In this document: one piece after another, positions 18,497 through 27,475 of the stretch
Numbering within the stretch: the first letter of the stretch is position 1
How the letters are laid out: every line of letters begins with the position of its first letter
DNA from: Methylomonas fluvii
GTDB taxonomy: Bacteria > Pseudomonadota > Gammaproteobacteria > Methylococcales > Methylomonadaceae
Assembly: GCF_014850975.1 (NCBI RefSeq)
Contig: NZ_JACXST010000002.1
Location: forward strand, 124,001-188,000
DNA: 64,000 nucleotides
Direction of reading: 5' to 3'
Position numbers and translations under genes: made by a program
The notes under the pieces: generated by a model
Told to the model about the DNA's origin: nothing
Databases searched by the model: none
The model's input: only the letters and a program-made list of their open reading frames with translations

Positions 18497-20013
18497 GTCG
18501 TCCCTGAAAAAGCCGATATTTTCCGAACACCAGCATTCAGGCCGACAATAAAAACGGCGCGCTCAATGGCCGCGCCAAAATCCGACATGGCGGTCTCCAA
18601 AAATGAGGCAAAAAAATCCTCAACTGCCTGAGGATCATACGGATATTGTGACCAGCACCGCATAAGATGGCATGCATGGCATCGCCCAGTTCGCCTTTCA
18701 GGTAATTGCGGCCCAGCAATCCGTCGTTTTTGAGGTGCCCGATGACGGGTTCGATGGCATTGCGGCGTTTGAGGGCGCGTTTGAGTCGCCGGGTGTTTAT
18801 TCCTCTCTTTTGCCGGGCTTTGTAAATGGTCACGTTCGGGACCTCGACACCACGGTATCCTAAATCCACAAAAGCTTCTTTTGCGCGTGTACCGCTTAGA
18901 ATCTCCGCCTGTTCCAGACACGATTCCAGGGTGTGTCCATCGTAGGGATTACCGGAAAAGCTGCGGGCGCCGAGCACAAAATTACTTTTGTTGGTGACGG
19001 TGATGCCCACTTTGACGCCGAATTCATACTTCTTGTGGACTTTGCCTTTGGAAATGCATTCGACTTCCGTGGCGTGGAAACTGTACAGCTTGTTTTTATC
19101 CTGGGGTTGTTGGTTCAAAATCCGTTGGGTTTTCTCTAGCGTCTCTTTAAAAGCCAATTTGACTGCATCGGATTGATCCGTCAATTGGCGCTCGATATCT
19201 CGGTAAACCCGACCCACCAAAGTTTTGAGCTGTTTGAGCATTTTGCGTTTGCGCTTCATTTGCTTGGCATGACTGTACCGGTTCGCCATCATCAGCAAAT
19301 AGGGGGCTTTGCGGTTGTAGTTCTGCCGTAGTGTAATCTCATGCTGCTCAGCCAGACGTACCATGTGCTGGCGACAGCGTTCATACAATTTTCCATCGGT
19401 CGGATACGTGATGGCTTTCTCTTGCACCGTGCTATCAACCGTCACCGATTCAAAATCCTGTTTCTTCACGGTCTTGCTGGCTACGCCAGCCTGGATCGTC
19501 ACCGATAACATCCACTCGCAACCTTCTTCTCCGATCCGTTTTCGCCAATAGGTCAGTGACGTGGGGTGGCAAGGTATCTGGTGTTGGAAATACTCTTCGC
19601 CACAAAAATATTGCCAATAGGGATTTTCAAGCCACTGTGCCACGACCGCTTCGTCCGAGCGTGCAAACGCATGTTTGAGGTAATGAAGCCCGGCAATAAG
19701 ACGCGTTGGCAACGCCGGAGCGCCTTGGTTCTCGGTAAAAAATTCACCGAACGCATCATCCAGTACTTTCCAATCGATCAAATTTGCCAGTTGGTAAAGC
19801 TCATGCTTCGGATTCAACAGGTCGGCCAGTGGTGTGTTGAATAGATCGATTTGGCCGCTACTTTCTTGGGATTTTGGCTTCATTTTCGATAAAAATTTGC
19901 AAGAAATTAATATCTATTTTACTAATTTCTTGCAATTATTGCCCGTCTTTTTCTTCAATTATTTATTGTGTTTCAATGCTTTAGCCGTGAATTTGTGGCT
20001 TTTCAGGGGCGAC
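18497..20013 (-). mobile_element. IS5-like insertion sequence, complete copy
   Basis: About 1517 bp with imperfect terminal inverted repeats: gtcgtccctgaaaaagcc on the left, and gtcgcccctgaaaagcc read inward from the right end. One transposase gene fills the element. It is flanked by TAAATA on both sides and disrupts an EamA transporter gene. A second copy, nearly identical over the visible length, begins at 63027. Confidence 0.9.
18537..19883 (-). CDS. IS5-like DDE transposase
   Basis: 448 residues. An N-terminal DUF772-type region (NPKHELYQLANLIDW, LPTRLIAGLHYLKH) precedes a DDE_Tnp_1-type catalytic domain with VTVDSTVQEKAI (first Asp), AFVDLGYRGV (second Asp) and RRNAIEPVIGHLKNDG (Glu, with the family's x-IEPVIGH context). 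It looks intact and potentially active. Assignment to the IS5 group rather than a relative such as IS1182 is from memory of motifs and should be treated as provisional. Confidence 0.88.
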   Translation of the reverse strand: MKPKSQESSGQIDLFNTPLADLLNPKHELYQLANLIDWKVLDDAFGEFFTENQGAPALPTRLIAGLHYLKHAFARSDEAVVAQWLENPYWQYFCGEEYFQHQIPCHPTSLTYWRKRIGEEGCEWMLSVTIQAGVASKTVKKQDFESVTVDSTVQEKAITYPTDGKLYERCRQHMVRLAEQHEITLRQNYNRKAPYLLMMANRYSHAKQMKRKRKMLKQLKTLVGRVYRDIERQLTDQSDAVKLAFKETLEKTQRILNQQPQDKNKLYSFHATEVECISKGKVHKKYEFGVKVGITVTNKSNFVLGARSFSGNPYDGHTLESCLEQAEILSGTRAKEAFVDLGYRGVEVPNVTIYKARQKRGINTRRLKRALKRRNAIEPVIGHLKNDGLLGRNYLKGELGDAMHAILCGAGHNIRMILRQLRIFLPHFWRPPCRILARPLSAPFLLSA

Positions 20014-20019
20014 TAAATA
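20014..20019. repeat. Right target-site duplication of the IS
   Basis: TAAATA follows the right IS terminus (caggggcgac) and matches the six bases before the left terminus at 18491-18496. Confidence 0.75.
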
Positions 20020-21038
20020 AGGTTGCCACCGGCCCCAGCGAGCCGATCAACGAGGTGTGGCTGGAACCTATCATCTTGATCGCTGCCGACAGCATGAACA
20101 CCGGCAGCACCGTCGAGAAAATCGCCATCAGCAAGCTCAATTGATACACCCGCATCGGCAGCAGCAAAGCCTGCGGCGGATGCGTGAATAAAAATTGCAG
20201 CAGCGTCGCCGCACAAGCCACCAGCATCGCGTAAGCGGTAAAGCGTGAGGCTCCGATGCGGACCACCGTTTCGCCAGTGCCGATCAGATAAGCCGCGTAA
20301 GTCAGGGTGCTGGCAAATACAAAACCGGCTCCCAGCAATAAATGTTCCGACTGAATATTGATTTCATCAAAAAACACCACACCGATACCGGCATAACTGA
20401 GCGCTAGCGCCACGACTTCCTTGCGGCCAAACGGTTTGCCCAGCAGCAACGCCGACAGCACCACGACCATCGTCGGATACAGGAACAGAATCAGGCGCTC
20501 CAGCCCGGCGGAAATGTATTGCAAGCCGATAAAATCAAACAAACTGGACAGGTAGTAACCCAGCAAGCCCAATATTAATAGGGCCAGATAATCTCGCCGG
20601 TTTAATGGCCTCAGATCCTTTTGGCCGGCATGCCGCCACGCAACGATTAGAAAAAACGGCGCGGAAAATAGCATGCGCAGCGCTAATAGCGTCACCGCAT
20701 CCACCGGCTGGTAATACGCCAGTTTTACCAAGATGGCTTTGCCGGAAAAGCCGATAGCCGCCAGGGTTGCCAGGGCAAAGCCCAACAAACGGTTGCGGTT
20801 GAATGCTGCGGTGGATTTAGTCGTTGCCATTGGGCCTCCTGAGTGATGCGGGCCTTAGGCGAGTGGCGAAGCAACTGCGGCAAGACCCGCGGTTGCTTGA
20901 TTGTTTAGAAAAACGCAAACACCACGGCGGTAGGCGATGCCCACAGCCATAGGTGTCTGTTTTTTGTATCGATAGGATTACTCATATGTCGAACTATATA
21001 AGCGGGCTGATGCCACTGTCAATCGCAGCTGAACAAGA

Positions 21039-22646
21039 CTATCGCTTAAACTGACTCACCAACTCATTCAATTGCGCGGCCAATTTCACCAATTCGTTAC
21101 TAGCGGCATTGGTTTGCGCGGCATCCTGCGCGGTACGCTCGGTCAGCTGGCCGATATTGGCAATGCTTTGCCCCACGTGCTGCGCAACGCGGCTTTGGTT
21201 ATCGGCCGCTTGCGACATGCGCGAGTTCAATTGGCGAATCTGCGTCACCCGTTCGGCGATTGCGCTTAAACCCTGGTCGGCGCTTTGCACTTGTTCGCGG
21301 CGCTGCTCGGCGCTGTTTTTGGCATTGTTCATCACCGTCACCGCGTCTTTGGCTTCGCGTTGCAATTGATCGATGATGCTTTGAATTTCCTCGGTTGCCT
21401 TATGCGAACGCGTCGCCAAGGTGCGGACTTCGTCGGCCACCACCGCAAACCCGCGCCCCTGCTCGCCGGCTCTGGCGGCTTCGATGGCGGCATTCAAGGC
21501 CAACAAATTGGTTTGCTCGGCCAAGCCTTTGATCACATCCAACACCGCGCCGACACCGTTACTTTTTTGATCCAGACGTTTGATCACTTCGGCAGCGCGG
21601 TCGATTTCATTCACCAGCTCGTTGATGCCGTTGATGGCATTTTTAGTGGTCGCAGCACCTTGCGCGGCTTCCTGGTCTGCTTCCACGGACGCTTGCGCGG
21701 CACCGGTCGCCCCGCCGCGCACGTCCTGCACTGAATTTTCCAGTTCGTGTATCGCTTGAATCACCGTTTCGGTTTCGCTGCGTTGTTGCGTGGCCGCTTG
21801 CGAGGTTTGCCGAGCCACACCGGATATTTGGTTGGTAGCGGACGCCAATTGCTGGCTGACCGAAGACACCTGCCCCAAGCTACCGGCAAAATTTGCCAAC
21901 ATGGTATTAAACGACTCGCTGACCTGGCCGATTTCATCGCCGGAATCGATTTGCAACCTTTGGCGTAAATCCGACTGTCCGGCTATAGCGTTAACCGTGT
22001 CGCGCATGGCCACTAGTGGATTGACTACAATTTTGCGCATCAACATGTTGACCAGCAACAAACCACCGGCAAACATCACCAAGGAAATAGCCGAAGCAAT
22101 CACCAAATCGCGATTGATCTGCGCATCGAGATTCGCCAACGAAAAACTCACCCGCACTGCGCCCAACACTGTCCCCTCGCTCACCGTGTGACAAGTCAGA
22201 CAGTTAGTGCCGCGAAAATTGGCGCTAGCCTTAACCGGCTCCAACACGGTGATCAAGCGTCCGTTTTTGTCGTTACCCGGTTGAATGATGCTTTCACCGG
22301 CCAGCGCGCGGTCATCCAAATTATCGAGGGGTCTTTGCTCGGTTTTGCCGGGACCATAAAAATCGGTAATCTGCTTGCCGCGAATTAAGCGCACTTCGGT
22401 GACATTGCCATGCGACAGGGCTTTTTCGCGCAATACTTCACCCTGCGCCATCGCGCCGGTCAGCATTAGCGTATTCACGCCGTCGAAATAACTGTTGGCA
22501 ATATCCCGGGCTTTATCGGTCGCCAGAGTTTGTATCATGTCTTTTTGCCTTTCCGCCATGAACAGTGTGCTGACAAACATCAGCAACAAAAATACACTGG
22601 CGATGCTTAGCAATATTTTGGATTGGATTGTGGAGTTCTTGTTCAT
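21039..22646 (-). CDS. Methyl-accepting chemotaxis protein with c-type heme motif
   Basis: 535 residues from ATG 22646, where a hydrophobic signal-anchor starts soon after ([20 protein letters not shown], residues 11-30). The periplasmic domain spans about 31-180 and contains CLTCH (Cys149-x2-Cys152-His153), a covalent heme c binding site. Then come a second membrane helix (182-203), a HAMP domain ([18 protein letters not shown]), and the cytoplasmic signalling hairpin with [20 protein letters not shown]. It probably tunes flagellar motility to redox state or a gas ligand; ligand is inference. Monocistronic and divergent from the DUF2339 gene. Confidence 0.93.
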   Translation of the reverse strand: MNKNSTIQSKILLSIASVFLLLMFVSTLFMAERQKDMIQTLATDKARDIANSYFDGVNTLMLTGAMAQGEVLREKALSHGNVTEVRLIRGKQITDFYGPGKTEQRPLDNLDDRALAGESIIQPGNDKNGRLITVLEPVKASANFRGTNCLTCHTVSEGTVLGAVRVSFSLANLDAQINRDLVIASAISLVMFAGGLLLVNMLMRKIVVNPLVAMRDTVNAIAGQSDLRQRLQIDSGDEIGQVSESFNTMLANFAGSLGQVSSVSQQLASATNQISGVARQTSQAATQQRSETETVIQAIHELENSVQDVRGGATGAAQASVEADQEAAQGAATTKNAINGINELVNEIDRAAEVIKRLDQKSNGVGAVLDVIKGLAEQTNLLALNAAIEAARAGEQGRGFAVVADEVRTLATRSHKATEEIQSIIDQLQREAKDAVTVMNNAKNSAEQRREQVQSADQGLSAIAERVTQIRQLNSRMSQAADNQSRVAQHVGQSIANIGQLTERTAQDAAQTNAASNELVKLAAQLNELVSQFKR

Positions 22647-22969
22647 GAGATGAGCCAATGTATTAGAGTGTGTGGTGCTACACCTTGGGTTGTCGGCAGC
22701 TTGTGGAAAATCTATATGTAATCTTAAGCTTACCTTTAAAATCCATGCTTCAAGCATAGAACAAATCCTTACCGCACGAGCCTTATATAGCAATCTGCCC
22801 GACAAGCGGTTATTCTGAATAGTGACGCCGCTCACGAATACGAGTGCTTTTGCCGGTTGACGCTTAACCCAGCGCCTTGCCCGCGTCACGCGGAAGCCCC
22901 GGCCGTAACCTGAAAAGCTTGCTTGATAACCCTAATAACCCGCCGTTTGCCCAGCCTTGGAGAGTTGCC
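22647..22969. other. Divergent intergenic region
   Basis: About 320 bp between the divergent chemoreceptor and DUF2339 genes. I see no further gene; it should carry both promoters. Open frames in it are only upstream extensions of the two genes. Confidence 0.5.
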
Positions 22970-25483
22970 GTGGACGATTTCTTCGGTTTTATCGCTTTTG
23001 TCCTGATTTTGGTACCCATCGTCATCATCGCGATGTTGACCGTTTTAATGGGCCGCCAAAGACGCAACCAGGATGACCTTAATCTGACCTTGCGCAAGAT
23101 AGAAGCAGAGCTGCGCGAAGACCGCAAACTGCTGCGCGAGCTGGCAAAGGCGCCAGTAATGCCCGCCAGCGAAACGCCGCCGCAACCCGCATTATTTGAG
23201 GCGCAAACGCCGGCAACGGCACAGGTGATATTCGATATTACCGACAGCCAACTGCCTGCGGAACCGGCGCCACCGAAACCCGCAACGCCGCCGACACCGG
23301 TTGCAGAGCCACCTCAGGAAAATCCCTGGAGTCAAAACACCTGCCAACCCGCCGAACCCAGCCGTTTCGAATTGGCGGCGCAGAAAATCCTCAAAGAAAT
23401 CTGGAACTGGATCATCGTCGGCGAAGGCCACAGGCCGGAAGGCGTGGCCATGGAATACGCCGTGGCCAGCAATTGGTTGCTGCGCATCGGCGTATTGATT
23501 CTGGTGACCGGCATCGGCTTTTTTCTGAAATATTCCATCGACAACGGCCTGCTCGGCGAACAAGCCCGAGTAGCCTTATCGGTACTGGCCGGTGTCGGCA
23601 TGATTGTCGGCGGCGTGCGTTTGGTCGGCGGCACCTACCATCTGTTCAGCCAGGGTTTGCTGGGCGGCGGCATCGCGGTGTTGTATTTCAGCGTGTTTGC
23701 CGCGCACAGTTTTTACCATCTGCTGGACGTCTACCCGACCTTTGCCTTAATGATTTTGGTAACGGCTTGCGCCGCGTTTTTGGCGATCAAACTGGATTCC
23801 ATGTTGGTGGCCATTTTTGCCATCATCGGCGGCTACTGCACCCCCATCATGCTCTCCACCGGCCAAGTCAATTTCCCAGGCTTATTCAGTTACATGCTCC
23901 TGTTGGGTACCGGCATCCTGGCGATCAACTGGTACAAGCAATGGCATTTATTAAACTTCCTGAGCTTTTTCTTCAATTACCTGTTGTTCTTCGGCTCGAT
24001 GCAAAATTATCAGGTCGAGTATTTCTGGCAGGTCTTGCCGTTCTTGACCGGCTTTTTTGTGCTGTATTCCACCACGGTGTTTCTATTCTGCCTGGTCAAC
24101 CACAGCAAATCGACCCTGCTAGATTTGATTGGCCTGATCGTCAACGCCGCGATCTTCTTCGGCACCGCTTATCATCTAATCGACGAGGCTTACGGCCAGA
24201 TCTGGACCGCCTTACTGACCGTGGCGCTGGCGGCGTTTTATGTGGGCCATGTGTATTACTGTCTGGCAAGAAAAGTGGCCGATAAAGAACTGCTGATCAG
24301 CTTCATCGGCTTGGCGGCATTTTTTGTGACCATCACCCTACCCTTGCTGCTATCCAATCAATGGATCACCGTCAGTTGGTCTTTGCAGGCCTTGGTGATG
24401 CTGTGGATGGCGGGCAAATTGCGCAGCGCGTTTTTACAGCAAGTGGCATATCTGCTGTACGCACTGGTGCTGGTGCGCTTTTGTTTCATGGACTTGCCCG
24501 GCCAATACGGCATGACAATGGACAGCCAGCAATCGTTCGGCGCCTTTTTGCTAGGCTTGCTGGAACGGGTAATCAGCTTCGGTATCCCCATCTTGTCTTT
24601 GGCTTTGGCGTATACGCTAATCGAAAAACCGGCACCCGCTTCGCCGCTGGCTTGCGATGCCGGCAACGATGTGCCGCTGTGGTTGAAAGACAATCTGCTG
24701 TTGCAAATCATCCTGTTGATCGGCGGCGGCCTGCTGTTTGTGGTACTGCAATTGGAGTTGTTCCGCAGCTTTGCCTATCTGTATCCACCCTTGCAATTGC
24801 CGGTGCTGACCCTGGTCTGGCTGGCCTTGTGCTGGCTGTTGTTGAGCCGTTACGTGGCCGGCACGGGCGATTGGCTGCTACAGGCATTAAGACTATTCCT
24901 GATCGGCGTGTTCCTGAAGATGTTGTTGTTCGATCTGCCGTCCTGGGATTTGACGCTGGGCCATATAGCGGCCGGCGACAGTCTCTGGAGCTTGCGTTAC
25001 GGTGGTGCTTATTCCTTCGAACTGGCCTTGATGCGTTTACTCGATTTCGCGGCGACCATAGCCTTTTTGCTGTTCGCCTTACGCCGTCTGGCCGACCACG
25101 AAACCGACAGCGGCACTATCCGCCAGTGGCTGGGCGGCGCGGCGCTGGTGTTGTTATTTACTTTTTTAAGTCTGGAAATCAACTCGCTACTGTATCAATA
25201 TGTGCCGGGTTTGCGTTCCGGCGGCGTGTCGATCTTGTGGTCGATCTTTGCGTTGACGTTGGTGTTCAATGGCATCAAGCGGCAAATTGCCGGGTTGCGT
25301 CTGGTTGGCCTGGCGCTGTTTGCCCTGGTAGCCTGGAAGGTATTTTTCATCGACCTGGCCCGACTGGAGCAAATTTACCGGATCGTCGCTTTTATCGTGC
25401 TGGGTATGCTGGCACTGGGCGGCGCGTTTTTTTACATGCGTTATCAACAAACTTTTATCGGCAATGCCGAAAACAAAACATGA
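22970..25483 (+). CDS. DUF2339 polytopic membrane protein
   Basis: 837 residues from GTG 22970, chosen because ggagag sits 5 bp upstream and the first membrane helix (FFGFIAFVLILVPIVIIAML) begins at once. A short coiled coil (RKIEAELREDRKLLRELAK) and a Pro/Ala-rich linker follow, then more than twenty hydrophobic helices from about residue 165 on (WLLRIGVLILVTGIGFFLKYSIDNGLLGEQARV is the DUF2339 hallmark segment, given here as its key part). Function is unknown for this family. Its stop overlaps the start of the DUF3999 gene (ATGA), a common pairing that suggests a two-protein envelope complex. Confidence 0.88.
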   Translation: MDDFFGFIAFVLILVPIVIIAMLTVLMGRQRRNQDDLNLTLRKIEAELREDRKLLRELAKAPVMPASETPPQPALFEAQTPATAQVIFDITDSQLPAEPAPPKPATPPTPVAEPPQENPWSQNTCQPAEPSRFELAAQKILKEIWNWIIVGEGHRPEGVAMEYAVASNWLLRIGVLILVTGIGFFLKYSIDNGLLGEQARVALSVLAGVGMIVGGVRLVGGTYHLFSQGLLGGGIAVLYFSVFAAHSFYHLLDVYPTFALMILVTACAAFLAIKLDSMLVAIFAIIGGYCTPIMLSTGQVNFPGLFSYMLLLGTGILAINWYKQWHLLNFLSFFFNYLLFFGSMQNYQVEYFWQVLPFLTGFFVLYSTTVFLFCLVNHSKSTLLDLIGLIVNAAIFFGTAYHLIDEAYGQIWTALLTVALAAFYVGHVYYCLARKVADKELLISFIGLAAFFVTITLPLLLSNQWITVSWSLQALVMLWMAGKLRSAFLQQVAYLLYALVLVRFCFMDLPGQYGMTMDSQQSFGAFLLGLLERVISFGIPILSLALAYTLIEKPAPASPLACDAGNDVPLWLKDNLLLQIILLIGGGLLFVVLQLELFRSFAYLYPPLQLPVLTLVWLALCWLLLSRYVAGTGDWLLQALRLFLIGVFLKMLLFDLPSWDLTLGHIAAGDSLWSLRYGGAYSFELALMRLLDFAATIAFLLFALRRLADHETDSGTIRQWLGGAALVLLFTFLSLEINSLLYQYVPGLRSGGVSILWSIFALTLVFNGIKRQIAGLRLVGLALFALVAWKVFFIDLARLEQIYRIVAFIVLGMLALGGAFFYMRYQQTFIGNAENKT

Positions 25484-26868
25484 TCATGATCGCCAAATTT
25501 GCAGTGTTATGCAGCCTGTTTTTGACACAGGCTTGGGCTAACGAAACCCCGGCTTACCGGTTCAGCCGGCCAGTGCTGGCCCAGGATAACGGGCAACAAA
25601 GCTTGCTGGCCGTGCCGCTGGACAGCGCGGTGTATGCCAACACCGCCGCCGATTTTCGCGACTTGCGTCTGATCGATCAAAACGGCGTCGAAACCCCGTA
25701 TTTACTACAAAAAATCGCCAGCCAGAAAACGGTCAGTAAGCGCGTAGCCAGCACCAGCAAGACCATCGATTTGCAAAAATTCGGCGACGAGGACGAAGGC
25801 TTCGTCGTGACCGTGCAACTGGACAAAAATGCCGCCAACGCCAATGGCCTGAGTCTGCTCACCGACCAGCGCGACTTCGAATACGCCTTGCAAATTCACG
25901 GTTCCAACGACGGCGAGAATTGGCAACTTCTGGTCGAGCGCGCGCAGATTTATGATTATTCGCGTTATATGAGTGTCGGTAATCACGATGTCGAGTTGCC
26001 GGCGAATAGCTTCCGGCAATTCAAAATCGTCGTCGCCAAAGCCAGCCAAACCCGGGTTGCCGAACTGTTGGAATTGACCCGTACCGTGCGCGGCGGCGAG
26101 GAATTGCAACGCCAGGAAACCACACAACAAATCAAAGAACCGCTGCATGTCGAGCGTATAGAGCTCTGGCACAACGTAGGTGAAACCGTGGCCGACACCG
26201 ATCAGCCATTTGATTACCCAGCCAGTTTTAAAATCAAACTCGATGCCGCACATAAAGCCACTATCATCGACGTCGACACGCTGCGGCAACCGCTGAACGG
26301 TTTGAAGCTGCAAATCATGACCCCAAATTTCAGCCGCCAAGCCGAAGTACAAATCCCGCTGACGCAAGGCTTGGAAACTCAAATGCAGACCATCGGCAGC
26401 GGCATCCTGGAAGCCCTGCATTATCAAGACATCAATCGCGAACAAACCACCATCGGCTTTCCGGAGCAACGGCAAGCGCGCTACCGCATTGTGATTCGCG
26501 ACCAGGACAACCCGGAACTGCATATCAACACCGTCGCCGGCACTGGCCCCGGCTATCAAATGCTGTTCTTGCCGCAAACCGGCCTGAGCTACCAACTCAA
26601 ATACGGCGCCGAAACCGCCGCCGCGCCGCGCTACGACACGGCACCCATCCAAGAATTATTACGCCGCGGTTACCCAAGCAACCGAGCCGGATTGGGGCCG
26701 GAAACCGAGGCCACAATCGGCGAACAACCTTTCAATGTCGCTAAACTGCTGAACAGCTCGTGGTTTCTGGGTGTTGTCATCACGTTGATGGTGGTCGTGC
26801 TGGCTTGGAGTTTGTTTCGGGTCGGCAAGCGCGTTGCCAATCTATCTGATTCGACTGGGCGGGAATGA
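25480..26868 (+). CDS. DUF3999 periplasmic protein with C-terminal anchor
   Basis: 462 residues. ATG 25480 overlaps the stop of the DUF2339 gene (ATGA); an alternative ATG is two codons later. A Sec signal peptide (AKFAVLCSLFLTQAWA, cleavage before NETPAY) is followed by a long beta-rich periplasmic region with a discoidin-like segment (YALQIHGSNDGENWQLL) and one C-terminal membrane helix (FLGVVITLMVVVLAWSLF). This matches the DUF3999 family, which typically accompanies DUF2339. Function is unknown; translational coupling suggests the two act together. Confidence 0.87.
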   Translation: MIMIAKFAVLCSLFLTQAWANETPAYRFSRPVLAQDNGQQSLLAVPLDSAVYANTAADFRDLRLIDQNGVETPYLLQKIASQKTVSKRVASTSKTIDLQKFGDEDEGFVVTVQLDKNAANANGLSLLTDQRDFEYALQIHGSNDGENWQLLVERAQIYDYSRYMSVGNHDVELPANSFRQFKIVVAKASQTRVAELLELTRTVRGGEELQRQETTQQIKEPLHVERIELWHNVGETVADTDQPFDYPASFKIKLDAAHKATIIDVDTLRQPLNGLKLQIMTPNFSRQAEVQIPLTQGLETQMQTIGSGILEALHYQDINREQTTIGFPEQRQARYRIVIRDQDNPELHINTVAGTGPGYQMLFLPQTGLSYQLKYGAETAAAPRYDTAPIQELLRRGYPSNRAGLGPETEATIGEQPFNVAKLLNSSWFLGVVITLMVVVLAWSLFRVGKRVANLSDSTGRE

Positions 26869-26904
26869 AATTAATGTTATAAACCGGTGATAGAAGTCAC
26901 CGCG

Positions 26905-27080
26905 CTTTGCGAATCGCGGCTGGATTATTGGGCGCCTAAGCTTATAATGCCCGCCGACAGCGCGATGCAGACTATACAGCTGCATTGGCCGAAATGGGAT
27001 GGAACGTGTTAGTGGTCTGGGAGTGTGAAACTAGGCCTCAAGAGCGGTTTAGGGAAACAATACTTGAGTTTCTTGGTTGA
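26905..27080 (+). pseudogene. vsr: Remnant of a vsr very-short-patch repair endonuclease
   Basis: The last ~40 codons of a Vsr-type protein are readable up to the stop at 27078-27080: RRQRDADYTAALAEMGWNVLVVWECETR and onward, whose core GWNVLVVWECE is the conserved Vsr C-terminus. The preceding residues (SRLDYWAPKL, about 26911-26943) are in another frame, so there is a frameshift, and the N-terminal catalytic half is absent. Its place just before a cytosine-5 methyltransferase is where vsr genes usually sit, since Vsr repairs T:G mismatches left by 5-methylcytosine deamination. Confidence 0.8.
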
Positions 27081-27098
27081 GGGCGTCGGGGAGTCGCT

Positions 27099-27152
27099 AT
27101 TTTTGCCGAAAGATTTTTTCGAGCTTCCCAGCAGGAAAAAATCGGCAAAAAT
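27099..27152. repeat. Long inverted repeat downstream of the vsr remnant
   Basis: Left arm (27099-27120) and right arm (27135-27152) pair as atttttgccga...gattttttc with gaaaaaatcggcaaaaat, apart from a 4-base insertion in the left arm. The 14-nt loop is gagcttcccagcag. It may be a repeat family member or a terminator. Confidence 0.6.
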
Positions 27153-27475
27153 CACGCGACCGCTTATGCCTTCGGCGCCCCGATTCGTCCGCGTCACCTC
27201 GTTCCGACCCAACAAGGGGTCGAAACATCGGCTCTCGCATGACTTGACGCCGTGTCGCGTGCCTTGCAGGTTTTCTCCGCTTCGCTGCGAAAACCCGCCC
27301 GGCGCTACGGCTATCGGGGACTAAAAATCTTCACTTCGCTGGCGCTCCGTTTCCAAGATTTTCAGCGACAGTGTTACTTTTGGCTGGGTATTAATCAGAG
27401 CTTTAACCCGTTAAAATATACGCTGTATTTAACAGTCGTTCATAGCGTTGATGCCCCAATACTCCAAGGATTTCC
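27153..27475. other. Intergenic region before the methyltransferase gene
   Basis: About 320 bp without a supported gene. A second inverted repeat (aaaatctt...aagatttt, about 27325-27363) lies in it. The methyltransferase promoter is expected near 27400-27470, where the sequence becomes AT-rich. Confidence 0.45.

Larger units (their letters stand above)
18396..20830 (-). pseudogene. EamA-family transporter gene interrupted by an IS
   Basis: The N-terminal portion (20014-20830) encodes an EamA/DMT-type permease with repeated hydrophobic helices (ALATLAAIGFSGKAILVKLA; LGLLGYYLSSLFDFIGL). It runs to ...GPVATLF and then enters the IS. The missing C-terminus lies on the far side of the IS (18396-18490) and reads MASYVLGEELTPAQIGG... 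to a stop. Removing the IS and one copy of the 6-bp duplication joins ATLF to MASYV in frame, giving 912 bp and 303 residues, the normal family length. The gene is therefore a recent insertion knock-out. The substrate, presumably a small metabolite, is unknown. Confidence 0.92.

Noticed and set aside
18537-18921. Second gene in the IS overlapping the transposase
   Set aside because: The extra frame on the same strand is a shadow of the transposase and repeats at 63020 only because the IS is duplicated.
20871-20896. Hairpin gcaactgcgg/ccgcggttgc as terminator of the chemoreceptor gene
   Set aside because: One mismatch and no T-run in the right direction.
24361-25479. Long plus-strand frame upstream of the DUF3999 start
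   Set aside because: It overlaps the DUF2339 gene in another frame and is rich in Arg and Gly; the signal peptide at 25480 marks the real start.
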